Assembly (NCBI GenBank): GCA_964569385.1
Contig: CAZMUM010000031.1
Location: 1-63,484, forward strand
Length of the DNA: 63,484 nt
Reading direction: 5' to 3'
Origin: JAADHX01 sp964569385
Lineage (GTDB): Bacteria > Actinomycetota > Acidimicrobiia > Acidimicrobiales > Poriferisodalaceae
The notes under the pieces were generated by a model. That model was given only the letters and a program-made list of their open reading frames with translations, was not told the origin of the DNA and ran no database searches. How positions within the stretch are numbered: position 1 is the first letter of the stretch; each line of letters opens with the position of its first letter. This document shows positions 35,958-43,964 of the stretch, piece by piece. The position numbers and the translations under genes are program-made.

Positions 35958-36833
35958 TTAAGCATGAGGACCAGTGGTGCAACTTGGGCCTTCTTTGCCT
36001 TGATTGGTGGTGTTAACACCAGGAGTGGGGCCAATGATGACCGCACCGGTATCCACAATTAGATCTTCGCCATCGATGGTGATCGGGAAGCGATCCATCC
36101 CGCGCGGCGTCGGGCCGCCCTTCTTTTCTCCAACGCGGTTGTACTGAGAACCGTGACACGGACATTCGAACCATTGTGATGTGCCACATTCGGGCACTTT
36201 GCAGCCAAGGTGCGGACACTTTTGCCACAACGCGACATAGCCAGCTTCGAGCCCAGCCCAAATGCGTTCGTCGTAGACCACCTTGGCGGCCTCAAGAGCC
36301 TCAGCAGGGAATGGCTGGAGGTAAGTCTGAGCATCTGCGAAATAAGCGAAGTTGACCGCCGGCTGGCTACTGGCCAGCACCTTGTTGACGTCGTCAATGG
36401 TGCCGAGCTTCACACTCGACCCGAAACCGCCGCCGGCCTGTGGCCAAAGGAACGCCAACGAGGCGGCGCCGAACCCTGCGAGGCCAAGACCCATGAGCCC
36501 GATGGAGGCCCGATTGAGGAACTGACGCCTGGTGACACCAAGGGCTTCGAGATCTGGCGGGGTCCACGGCTTGATCGGTGCCGGGGCATCTTGCACCGGA
36601 ACAATGTCGCCGCCGATGCGGGCCAAAACCGCGGCTTTCTCGACTTCGCGGCCGGTCACAATTTCGACATCGTCCGAAGCCGTCAGCCCAACAGCCGCGT
36701 CACGAGCTTTGGTTTCACGCGAAAGCCGGCCGAGGCCCGCAGCATCACTAGACCTTGTGGTCAGGTAGATGACAACTACAGCCAGAACCACAAGGACGGG
36801 AACAACGATTAAGAGAACTTGGGTAGCAGACAT
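35958..36833 (-). CDS. qcrA: Rieske iron-sulphur protein of the bc complex
   Basis: 291 residues. The Rieske 2Fe-2S site is CPHLGC (Cys206, His208, disulphide Cys211) with CPCHGS (Cys224, disulphide Cys226, His227). A proline replaces the usual threonine of CTHLGC. There are two membrane segments: an N-terminal helix (about 5-24) and a second one (about 110-130) preceded by TRRQFLNRAS, a twin-arginine-like stretch. The protein takes electrons from quinol and passes them to the cytochrome c. It is between the subunit IV-like gene and the dihaem cytochrome gene. Confidence 0.93.
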   Translation of the reverse strand: MSATQVLLIVVPVLVVLAVVVIYLTTRSSDAAGLGRLSRETKARDAAVGLTASDDVEIVTGREVEKAAVLARIGGDIVPVQDAPAPIKPWTPPDLEALGVTRRQFLNRASIGLMGLGLAGFGAASLAFLWPQAGGGFGSSVKLGTIDDVNKVLASSQPAVNFAYFADAQTYLQPFPAEALEAAKVVYDERIWAGLEAGYVALWQKCPHLGCKVPECGTSQWFECPCHGSQYNRVGEKKGGPTPRGMDRFPITIDGEDLIVDTGAVIIGPTPGVNTTNQGKEGPSCTTGPHA

Positions 36834-36849
36834 ATCAAACTCGCTCTCG

Positions 36850-37572
36850 TCAGAGGTGGAAGACGCCGGTCAGACCGGTATCCCACGGGTAGGTGAAGAT
36901 AAATCCAGGGCCTCGGAAGAACGACCCAATGAGCGTCAAGATGGCCCAGAACATGAGATGGATAGTCATCAGCGAGATGACGAATTTGCGGTCCTCTGGT
37001 TTCTTGCTCGGATTACGATCGAGGTATGGCGCCAAGATGAGAACGCCAAGCACAACACCAGGAAGCGTCACCCCAGCAAGCATCGGGTGGAACATCGTCA
37101 GCAGTTCTTGCAGACCAAGGAAGTACCACGGGGCCTTTGAGGGGTTCGGTGTGTTATTGAAATCGGCCAGCGGGAGCAACGGCGCGTTCACGAAAATACT
37201 GAACAACAGAACAAATGCCGTGATGAACAGAGCGGCAGTGAACTCGGCGGCCAACAAATGCGGCCACGTGTGAACCTTGTCGGCTGGTTTCGACTTGACG
37301 TCTTGAATGGAGCCCGACTTAACAACAGTGAGCAAACGCTGGGTGTGACCTCCTGGACCGGCTGCCAAGGGGGGAGCAAGAGTGGCGACCCCACCTCCGG
37401 CTCCTGCTGGAGCGACCGCGCCAGCGCCAGCCTGTTGGCTCTTTTCGAGCAGCGCGCGCGGAATGGCCTGGCCATCATCGCTGGCATCAGCCGCGTCGGA
37501 GCTGTCGCCACCGGCTGTCTTGTTACGAGCCGACTGGCTGCGCTTGAGGAGATGTTCTGGGATTTCGGTCAT
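36850..37572 (-). CDS. cytochrome b C-terminal half (subunit IV-like)
   Basis: 240 residues, corresponding to helices E-G of cytochrome b (subunit IV/PetD in split systems). The quinol-site motif reads KAPWYFLGLQELL, an APWY variant of PEWY. Three helices follow (about 115-135, 165-185, 200-225). The first 100 residues are a cytoplasmic extension with an N-terminal IPEHLLKRS motif and a second IPRALLEKS copy at about residue 37; the same motif starts the cytochrome c at 39574. The gene is 21 bp after the b6-like gene. Confidence 0.9.
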   Translation of the reverse strand: MTEIPEHLLKRSQSARNKTAGGDSSDAADASDDGQAIPRALLEKSQQAGAGAVAPAGAGGGVATLAPPLAAGPGGHTQRLLTVVKSGSIQDVKSKPADKVHTWPHLLAAEFTAALFITAFVLLFSIFVNAPLLPLADFNNTPNPSKAPWYFLGLQELLTMFHPMLAGVTLPGVVLGVLILAPYLDRNPSKKPEDRKFVISLMTIHLMFWAILTLIGSFFRGPGFIFTYPWDTGLTGVFHL

Positions 37573-37593
37573 GTTCCGATTCTTCCCTTCGAC

Positions 37594-38388
37594 CTAGAGC
37601 GGACCGGAGATGCCGCCATCTTTGCGGACTCTCCAGAAGTGAATGGCCATAAATATGACGATGACAAACGGAAGCAACAGTACGTGCAGGACGTACCAAC
37701 GAAGCAGGGTTTCGGCGCCGATTTGGTTGCCCCCAAGGAGCACAAATCGGACTTGGTCTCCAAACACAGGCGTGAAGCCCATCATGTTGGTGCCCACAGT
37801 TACCGCCCAAAGCGCTAACTGATCCCAGGGAAGCAGGTAACCAGTAAACGACAACAACAACGTGAGCTTCAACAAGATGATGCCAATTACCCAGTTGAAC
37901 TCACGAGGGGCCTTGTACGCGCCGTGGTAGAAAACTCGCGCCATGTGCAGGAAGACCGAAAGCACCATCAGGTGCGCGGCCCATCTGTGCATGTTGCGAA
38001 CCAACAAGCCAAACGCGACTGATGTCTGAAGCGTAGCAATGTCGGCCCATGCGGCAGCAGCCGTTGGCCGGTAGAAGAACATCAAGAAGATGCCGGTGAC
38101 CGTGAGCAAGATGAACAAGAAGAAGCTCAACCCGCCGAGACACAGGGTGTAGCTGACCTTTACGGCGTGTCGTTTCACCTTCACTGGGTGCAGGTGATAG
38201 AGCACCGAGTTCATGATTACGTACGAGCGGTTTCTGGGGCTATCGGTGTAGCCCTTGCGAAAGATCGAACCCGGACGAAAGATCGAAGCCCAGGCCTGCG
38301 AACCCTGCGTTTTGTCGATCGCGTTATTCAGGCCGTCCTGAACTCGTTCGGGAACACTCGGTTTCCGCTTTTCTATGGTTTTTGCCAT
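37594..38388 (-). CDS. cytochrome b6-like subunit (N-terminal half of cytochrome b)
   Basis: 264 residues from the ATG at 38388 (MAKTIEKRKP); a longer frame upstream overlaps the ferredoxin gene. Four helices with the two haem b ligand pairs His134/His148 and His235/His250, spaced 14 and 15 residues as in cytochrome b6. It ends at RKDGGISGPL, the same place as chloroplast b6, so cytochrome b is split in two genes. Cys83 (TLCLGG) aligns with Cys35 of cytochrome b6, which binds haem ci covalently. Actinobacterial QcrB is normally one long protein without this arrangement. Confidence 0.93.
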   Translation of the reverse strand: MAKTIEKRKPSVPERVQDGLNNAIDKTQGSQAWASIFRPGSIFRKGYTDSPRNRSYVIMNSVLYHLHPVKVKRHAVKVSYTLCLGGLSFFLFILLTVTGIFLMFFYRPTAAAAWADIATLQTSVAFGLLVRNMHRWAAHLMVLSVFLHMARVFYHGAYKAPREFNWVIGIILLKLTLLLSFTGYLLPWDQLALWAVTVGTNMMGFTPVFGDQVRFVLLGGNQIGAETLLRWYVLHVLLLPFVIVIFMAIHFWRVRKDGGISGPL

Positions 38389-38404
38389 GTCTAGGGTGAA
38401 CCTC

Positions 38405-38821
38405 TCAGAACCGCATGCCGTAGGCGTAGCCGTGATTGTTCGTACGTCCGTGGACGTCGCCGCCGGCGGGGGGATTGTTAGTGATCTTGCCCAGGGTGAT
38501 AACCCCGGTAGGACACCGATCGACGCAAAGCGCACAGCGGGTGCATACATCGTCGTCGATGACGAACACGGACGCATCGTTTGGATCGGCACCAGGTAGC
38601 TCTGCGCCGTTGGCTTGTTCGACTATGTCGGTCGACAGTAAGAAGATGCACTTCCAAGGGCAGATGTCGACACAGCCCTCACAGATGATGCACTCGGACT
38701 GGTCGATGTTGATGAACTGCTTGGGCTTAACAGCCGCAGCCAGGTAGTCGGCGTCGACTGCCTGGAGCAGGTAGTCGGTCCGGAACTCCGGTAACGGAGG
38801 ATTCGCGTCGGTTGCTCCCAT
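38405..38821 (-). CDS. 2x[4Fe-4S] ferredoxin of the bc operon
   Basis: 138 residues with two 4Fe-4S motifs: CIICEGCVDICP (Cys44, 47, 50, 54) and CTRCALCVDRCP (Cys93, 96, 99, 103), separated by a 38-residue insert. There is no membrane segment, so it is a soluble or loosely bound electron carrier. It is the second gene of the operon, just before the b6-like gene. It may pass electrons to or from the bc module or to the complex I lacking NADH subunits; the sequence alone does not say which. Confidence 0.9.
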   Translation of the reverse strand: MGATDANPPLPEFRTDYLLQAVDADYLAAAVKPKQFINIDQSECIICEGCVDICPWKCIFLLSTDIVEQANGAELPGADPNDASVFVIDDDVCTRCALCVDRCPTGVITLGKITNNPPAGGDVHGRTNNHGYAYGMRF

Positions 38822-39270
38822 CAGGCCTCACGCACCAAGGGGCGGCCGAAGTCCGATGGGGTTGCAGCAGCGGTTTCTTTGGCTGCGGCTCGATCGCCAC
38901 GCTTTTGCCAATAGATAGCAATAACGGGAAACAGAGCAAGAGCCACAACGTGCTGGATAACCACGATGATGTCGCGAATGGCCTGGTAGGTGATCGAGAA
39001 CGGGAACCAGCCGCCCTGAGCCTGAGCTTCGATCATTGCACCTGGTCCGACAAAGAAACGTTCGGTGTCCCAACCCAAGGCATCGACCCAGTCAATGAAC
39101 TGATCGGGCAATATTCCGAAGGTCACGATGAACAACATGAACACGTAGGCAGACCCCACCATTGCTTCGCCCCAGGTAGTGAGGCGATCGGCCGGGCGGA
39201 TGTTGGCGTACGCGACGATGCCAAGTGCCATGGCGACGTTCACGATCAGGGCCACGATGAAGGCGACCAT
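38821..39270 (-). CDS. first gene of the bc-nuo operon, small membrane protein
   Basis: 149 residues with three predicted helices (about 3-22, 38-58, 95-120). No motif is recognised. The ATG at 39270 is favoured because an AAGGAGGA site lies about 9 bases upstream; an in-frame GTG at 39312 would add 14 residues and would start inside the Rex operator. It overlaps the ferredoxin gene by one base, so it is part of the operon. A role as anchor or assembly factor for the bc module is an inference from position. Confidence 0.75.
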   Translation of the reverse strand: MVAFIVALIVNVAMALGIVAYANIRPADRLTTWGEAMVGSAYVFMLFIVTFGILPDQFIDWVDALGWDTERFFVGPGAMIEAQAQGGWFPFSITYQAIRDIIVVIQHVVALALFPVIAIYWQKRGDRAAAKETAAATPSDFGRPLVREA

Positions 39271-39296
39271 CCTGATTCGTCCTCCTTGCGAAGTGC

Positions 39297-39314
39297 TTGT
39301 GAATTGACTCACAA
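39297..39314. promoter_or_regulatory. predicted Rex operator
   Basis: TTGTGAATTGACTCACAA is an inverted repeat (TTGTGA and TCACAA around six bases) and matches 13 of the 14 fixed positions of the Rex site TTGTGAA-N4-TTCACAA. It is centred 36 bp upstream of the first ATG of the bc-nuo operon. The rex gene lies at 46969-47616. Binding would couple respiratory gene expression to the NADH/NAD+ ratio. Confidence 0.75.
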
Positions 39315-39414
39315 TGTACCCGTCGCCGGGCCATCAATGAAATCAGCGAGACATCTACTTAACGGATTTGAAGCGTACGCCACCAGACCACCTATGCAGA
39401 ACGTCTCACCAAAT

Positions 39415-39434
39415 TTTGCGGGAATTCCCGCAAA
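39415..39434. promoter_or_regulatory. perfect 20-bp palindrome, probable operator
   Basis: TTTGCGGGAATTCCCGCAAA reads identically on both strands with no mismatch. It lies in the 303-bp divergent region between the bc-nuo operon and the cytochrome c gene, 140 bp from the start of the latter. The regulator is not known; the motif differs from the Rex site. Confidence 0.6.
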
Positions 39435-39573
39435 GTATTCAAAACCAGCCTTCGCTGCTGGCAGAATGGCAATGTGTCCGCGTTCACCCGTTGGGTACGC
39501 GACAATGAACAACACCCAATCGTGATCGGCCGCGGAGCGATAGCTACATGCATATGGCCCGGCGGAGGTATTT

Positions 39574-40281
39574 GTGACCGAAGTCCCCGACTATCTACTC
39601 GAACGTTCCAGCGAACGTCGGCGCGCCCTAACGGGTGGTGGCGACGGCAGTGATGCAGGACCAACAGCGGCAACACCCGCTGCGGATAAATCCGCCGCTC
39701 CTGTCGCGGCACTGGCAACAGCGGCAGCTGCACCAGCTGCAGTCGAGCCGCCAAAACCCGACGATCCTTGGGTGGCCGCCGCGAAGTCACGCCACAAAAT
39801 TCCGCTGTGGATCTTGCCGGTTCTGTTCCTGTTGCCTGTCTGGGCCATTGTCTACGTTCAGCTTCTTGGCGAAAACGAAGTCGTAGCCGTCACCGCCATC
39901 AGCACTGGTGCGGGCATCTATGCAAGCAGCGGTTGTGCGGCCTGCCACGGCGCATCGGGAGGAGGTGGGGTTGGCTACCAGCTCTCCGAGGGCGAAGTGC
40001 TCAGGTCTTTCACCAACGCCAGAGACATGATTCCCTGGATCACAGCCGGCACCGAAGAGTGGGGCATTGGCAACGTCATCGGCGATCCGAACCGCGAGGG
40101 CGGCGCCCGCCTTGCCGGCGATCGAGCCAACATGCCAGGGTTCGGTACCAGCCTCACAGAAGCCGATGTGTTTGCCGTAGCGCGTTACATGCGTGAGCAG
40201 TTGTCCGGCGAAGAGCTGACTGCCGAAGAGATCGAGGCCCTCGATAACGAATGGGTGGAACTCGGCGGCGAAGGTAGCTGA
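39574..40281 (+). CDS. membrane-anchored monohaem cytochrome c
   Basis: 235 residues. Order: a cytoplasmic N-terminus with VPDYLLERS motif, a long Ala/Pro linker (about 22-65), one helix (about 76-96), then a class I cytochrome c domain with CAACH (121-125) and a likely methionine ligand in ANMPGFG. GTG start at 39574 with GGAGG 7 bases upstream. Divergent from the bc-nuo operon. It probably carries electrons from the bc complex to a terminal oxidase, whose genes are not in this window. The N-terminal motif is shared with the subunit IV-like protein. Confidence 0.9.
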   Translation: MTEVPDYLLERSSERRRALTGGGDGSDAGPTAATPAADKSAAPVAALATAAAAPAAVEPPKPDDPWVAAAKSRHKIPLWILPVLFLLPVWAIVYVQLLGENEVVAVTAISTGAGIYASSGCAACHGASGGGGVGYQLSEGEVLRSFTNARDMIPWITAGTEEWGIGNVIGDPNREGGARLAGDRANMPGFGTSLTEADVFAVARYMREQLSGEELTAEEIEALDNEWVELGGEGS

Positions 40282-40306
40282 GCACGGGTAAGACCGCCCG
40301 GCGCTC

Positions 40307-41557
40307 ATGACCCAACCGTCTCAACCGGTCGGCGACACTTACGATGTCGTCGTCGTTGGCGGTGGTGTTGCCGGCGCCGCAATCGCGTTGCAACTAGCAC
40401 TCGAAGATCTAAACGTTGTCGTACTCGAGGCGCGCTCCAGCGAAGCCCCGGTTCCGGGTTCGTGGGTACTTACTCCTTTCGCAGTCTCGGAGTTGAGCCG
40501 TCTCGGCGTGGTCCTTGGCCCAGACGCTCCGGGACGGCAACTAACGGGAGTCCGCGTATTGTCCCACGGTGCTGTTGTCCCGCTCAATTTCGACACCCCC
40601 GGCGAAGCCATCACCATTGCGCGCGGCTTTCTTCTTCGCGAACTCGCCGCCGCCGCCGCCGCCGCCGGGGCATCGTGGCGGTGGTCTGCCAATGTCGACG
40701 GGCCCGTTCTCGACGACGGAATCGTGGTTGGTGTCTCGGTAGGGTCCGAAGAAATATGGGGCGCAACATTTATTGTCGCCGATGGAGCACTAAGTCATTT
40801 CGGCAGAGCCCTAGGCACCTCGAGGCGCCGCACCAGACCCCAAGCATTGGTTGCAGTTGCCACTATCGACGACCCACATCCAACCCAAGGCCGAGACGCG
40901 TGGCTCGACCTAGCCATCGATCTGCGCGAACGCTTCGACCTTCCCGTACCAGGCCTCGGTTGGGTGGTCCCGGTGGCGAACGGAAGGCTCGACGTCGGAG
41001 TCGGTGTCCTGAACACGTTTCGAGACTCAGACTCAGTATCGATCACCGACGTTCTCCACCGCTGGCGAGCCGACGCGCCTGGCGCAACCGAAACAACGAT
41101 CAACGTCGCTATCGGAACCGACATCGGACGCATCCCGCTCGGCGACGGTGTTTGGCCTCGAACCGGCCCCAACTGGTTAGCCATCGGCGACGCGGTGGCA
41201 ATGACAAGCCCGCTTAACGGCGCAGGAGTTGCCGCGGCACTGAGTACGGCGCGACTAGCGACAGGGGCGGTCGTTAACACGATCCGTAACAACGACGGCC
41301 TAGCAATCCGTCAATACGAACAGGCCCTCGACGACCACCTCGGTGATGAACTGCGAGTGGCCAGGCTGGTTGGTCGTGTCCTCACAGAACCAAGGGTGAC
41401 CAACGTTGTGACACGGGCCGCAGCCTGGTCAGACGCCAGCCTCGCCCGCGCCGTTCAGCTGGCAGTAGCAACCGACGAATCAGAGAGTCGCGGCCGGCTA
41501 CAACGCCTGGTGAGCCAGATCGCACGGCTCACCCCAGAACCACCCGAACACCACTAG
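40307..41557 (+). CDS. FAD-dependent oxidoreductase, geranylgeranyl reductase-like
   Basis: 416 residues. The FAD-binding start is DVVVVGGGVAGAAIALQLA, with a second FAD motif WLAIGDAVAMTSPLNGAGV near residue 290. This pattern is that of the group containing geranylgeranyl reductases and aromatic-ring hydroxylases. Reduction of isoprenoid chains of menaquinone or lipids is one possibility, and fits the respiratory context, but the substrate cannot be told from the sequence. A (GCC) repeat at about 40647-40667 encodes a run of alanines. It follows the cytochrome c gene by 25 bp. Confidence 0.8.
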   Translation: MTQPSQPVGDTYDVVVVGGGVAGAAIALQLALEDLNVVVLEARSSEAPVPGSWVLTPFAVSELSRLGVVLGPDAPGRQLTGVRVLSHGAVVPLNFDTPGEAITIARGFLLRELAAAAAAAGASWRWSANVDGPVLDDGIVVGVSVGSEEIWGATFIVADGALSHFGRALGTSRRRTRPQALVAVATIDDPHPTQGRDAWLDLAIDLRERFDLPVPGLGWVVPVANGRLDVGVGVLNTFRDSDSVSITDVLHRWRADAPGATETTINVAIGTDIGRIPLGDGVWPRTGPNWLAIGDAVAMTSPLNGAGVAAALSTARLATGAVVNTIRNNDGLAIRQYEQALDDHLGDELRVARLVGRVLTEPRVTNVVTRAAAWSDASLARAVQLAVATDESESRGRLQRLVSQIARLTPEPPEHH

Positions 41558-41560
41558 TTG

Positions 41561-41639
41561 TTTCGCTAGTTCGCGACAGCTCCGCTATCGCTCATACGCG
41601 CCCACTTTCGCTAGTTCGCGACAGCTCCGCAATCGCTCA
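41561..41639 (+). repeat. two 34-bp direct repeats, 45 bp apart
   Basis: Copies at 41561-41594 and 41606-41639 differ at one base. They start just after the stop of the oxidoreductase gene. The core AGCTCCGC(A/T)A also occurs in the hairpin after the methyltransferase gene (57018-57027). They may be intergenic repeat elements or part of a terminator; no mobile-element features are seen. Confidence 0.7.
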
Positions 41640-41909
41640 ATCGGCCGAGTCGTCGGGCCATATGGGCAGATCGAAGTAGGCCTTCCGACCAGCAGAGTAC
41701 ATACCTCCATAGAGAGGATGGGCAGGATCGAACACGGTTACGACTACGTAATCAGTCTCAATTGTGTCAACCGCGGCGGCCACAGTCTGAAACGTTCCGA
41801 GCTCGCCAAGGAAAGAATCCATAGTCTCATCGCCCGCCCTCTCAAGATGTCCGCTTACAGCCGGAATCTGAACCTCCGGCGGGTCGATTGCTAGAAAGGC
41901 CACGATCAT
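41637..41909 (-). CDS. hypothetical small protein
   Basis: 90 residues from the ATG at 41909; an earlier start at 41954 is possible. No signal peptide, helix or known motif is visible; the C-terminus reads ADPLYGG-like YGGMYSAGRKAYFDLPIW. Its 3' end overlaps the second 34-bp repeat by 3 bp. Coding is plausible from length and composition, but it lies beside repeats and an IS remnant, so it could also be a remnant. Confidence 0.4.
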   Translation of the reverse strand: MIVAFLAIDPPEVQIPAVSGHLERAGDETMDSFLGELGTFQTVAAAVDTIETDYVVVTVFDPAHPLYGGMYSAGRKAYFDLPIWPDDSAD

Positions 41910-42094
41910 CGAACTAGATCCTATTCGAGGCTTGACCCGTCTGTTTGTCGGCACTGGGAGGGTCTCTCTGTGACCGATCTCTGACCAGGATGGCAGATCG
42001 CGGGTGTGATCAGGAAGGGTTGACTTCGGAGCTTGCCGAGACTACTGACTCGATAACCGAAGCCAGCGACCAGGTTCCATCGATCTTGCTCAGG

Positions 42095-42404
42095 TCCGGA
42101 TCTAGTTGGGATCGTTTCTCTGTTTCGCGGCTGCGGCCGCATTCAACAGGGGCGGAACCCACCATCCACACGTCGTCGTCATAGGACGGGCATGACTCGG
42201 CGAGATGGCCGGTCACGTGTTAGGTGAGTTGGCCACAGCGCCGCAGTCGCTTCTTGTAGCCGCGCCGTTGGTGAATGTAGGGGAAACCATGGCCGTAGAT
42301 GGGTGTTGGCGTGTCGGATGAAACGGGCTTCGGAGGTGTTCGATCAACAGGTCATCGATCGTCACGCAGAATCGAGTCGCGAGGATGTCCAGGTCCGGGT
42401 TCAT
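42095..42404 (-). pseudogene. decayed IS982-like transposase
   Basis: Three pieces of a DDE transposase in different frames: the N-terminus MNPDLDILATRFCVTIDDL (from 42404), a middle part YIHQRRGYKKRLRRCGQL followed by an in-frame stop, and GHLAESCPSYDDDVWMV with VECGRSRETEKRS, the region of the first catalytic aspartate. In the intact family the last part reads DDVWVVDSTPVECGRS; here the aspartate position is glycine. About 60 residues between the first and second piece and the whole C-terminal half are missing. No terminal inverted repeats are seen. Confidence 0.75.
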
Positions 42405-42670
42405 GCGCTGGTGTCCTTTGGGACTCAGGATTTGTGTAGCCCCCTGATCGTGGACACCCTCGCGCTCTAAGTAGCCGATACCCACGCGGACCGCGCGAAC
42501 CCAAAGGAGTCAGTTGTCGTAGGCGATGAGCGCGCGATGAGTTGTTAGGACGCGGGCGCAGGCTCCTGGGCGGGTTCGGTCGCCAGTACGACCGACACTG
42601 CCGTGTCCCTCGACTTCGCGGACGCCAACTTGAGGACGTGAGCTCCACCGAATGTGGCTCAGCCCATCAA
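42405..42670. other. non-coding stretch between the IS remnant and hemL
   Basis: No gene is supported here. One minus-strand frame (stop at 42545-42547) reads GAHVLKLASAKSRDTA, which looks like the end of a truncated gene, but it has no start and no recognised family. The stretch is probably debris left by the insertion and loss of the transposon. Confidence 0.35.
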
Positions 42671-43954
42671 TTACGAAGCATCGACAGCTACAGCAGCTGC
42701 TTCTCTGGCGATGGCGATTACTTCGTCGATGATCTCGTCGGTGTGCGACAAGCCAACGAACATGATCTCGTAAGCGCCTGGCGCCATGGCTACACCACGG
42801 TCGAGCATGGCATGAAACAGACGAGCGAAAGCGGCCTCATCGGTAGAACATGCCTCGTCGTAGTTGGTCGGCGCCGAGGTGCCACAGAACAACCCGACGA
42901 GAGTGCCGATTCGGCTCACCACAGCCGGGAATCCGGCGTTGTCCAGGACAAGCTGGAGCCCATCGGCGAGGCGTTTGGTCTTTGCTTCGAGACGACCATA
43001 ACTATCGGCATCGAGTGCAGTCAGGGCAGCCAGGCCCGCGGCGGTGGCGAGCGGGTTTCCCGAAAGTGTTCCGGCTTGATACACCGGCCCCTCTGGTGCC
43101 AGGAACGACATGATCTCGTCCGATCCACCGAAGGCTCCGATGGGCAAGCCGCCCCCAATGATCTTGCCGAAACACACGAGGTCTGGCTGGATACCGAAGT
43201 GAACGACGGCTCCACCATGGTTGAGCCGAAACCCGGTGATCACTTCGTCGAAAATAAGCAGTGCCCCGGTTCGGTGGCACTCGTCGCGCAGCCCCTGCAA
43301 GAACTCCTGAGACGGAACAACAAGACCCATGTTGGCCGCCACCGGCTCGACAATGATGCAAGCGACGTCGTCGTCGAGGGTTGGCACTACCCCGTACGGG
43401 GCCACGATCGTGTCTGCGACAGCCGAGGCGGGTACCCCGTTGGAACCCGACAACCCGAGCGTAGCGATTCCGCTACCGCCGGCGGCCAACAGCATGTCGG
43501 CGTGACCGTGGTAGTTGCCGGCAAACTTCAAAATCCGGTCTCGGCCGGTAAAGCCGCGCGCGAGCCGGATCGCGCTCATCGTGGCCTCAGTGCCGGAGTT
43601 GACTAGCCGGACTCGTTCGACGCCAGGCACCCGTGAACAGATCTCGTCGGCGATCGCTACCTCGCCCTTGGTTGGCGCTCCGTAGGAGGTTCCGAGGTGG
43701 GCCGCGGTGACGATCGCCTCGGTGATAACGGGCGAGGCGTGTCCGAGAACCACAGCGCCATAGGACTGGACGAGATCGATGTACCGATTGCCCTCGACAT
43801 CCCACAGATAAGGGCCCTCGGCGCGTTCGACGAAGTATGGCGTCCCGCCGACAGAGCCAAACGCCCGAACTGGCGAATTCACCCCACCGGGAATTCTGCT
43901 TTGTGCAGCCTCGAACAGTGAGGCATTCGTGTCTGTGTTTGTTGCCTTGCTCAT
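42671..43954 (-). CDS. hemL: glutamate-1-semialdehyde 2,1-aminomutase
   Basis: 427 residues from the ATG at 43954. PLP enzyme that converts glutamate-1-semialdehyde to 5-aminolevulinate, the second step of the C5 route to haem. Motifs: GVNSPVRAFGSVGG at the start, NSGTEATMSAIRLAR, LIFDEVITGFR and the PLP-lysine region CFGKIIGGGLPIGAFGG. The preceding step is catalysed by HemA, encoded upstream in the same strand. It follows hemD by 10 bp. Confidence 0.96.
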   Translation of the reverse strand: MSKATNTDTNASLFEAAQSRIPGGVNSPVRAFGSVGGTPYFVERAEGPYLWDVEGNRYIDLVQSYGAVVLGHASPVITEAIVTAAHLGTSYGAPTKGEVAIADEICSRVPGVERVRLVNSGTEATMSAIRLARGFTGRDRILKFAGNYHGHADMLLAAGGSGIATLGLSGSNGVPASAVADTIVAPYGVVPTLDDDVACIIVEPVAANMGLVVPSQEFLQGLRDECHRTGALLIFDEVITGFRLNHGGAVVHFGIQPDLVCFGKIIGGGLPIGAFGGSDEIMSFLAPEGPVYQAGTLSGNPLATAAGLAALTALDADSYGRLEAKTKRLADGLQLVLDNAGFPAVVSRIGTLVGLFCGTSAPTNYDEACSTDEAAFARLFHAMLDRGVAMAPGAYEIMFVGLSHTDEIIDEVIAIAREAAAVAVDAS

Positions 43955-43964
43955 CGGCACGATC

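Noticed and set aside
38436..38747. Plus-strand ORF opposite the ferredoxin gene
   Set aside because: Antisense shadow of a gene with clear iron-sulphur motifs.
39309..39515. 68-residue minus-strand ORF upstream of the bc operon
   Set aside because: It runs through the palindrome and the Rex operator, has no ribosome site and no protein-like pattern.
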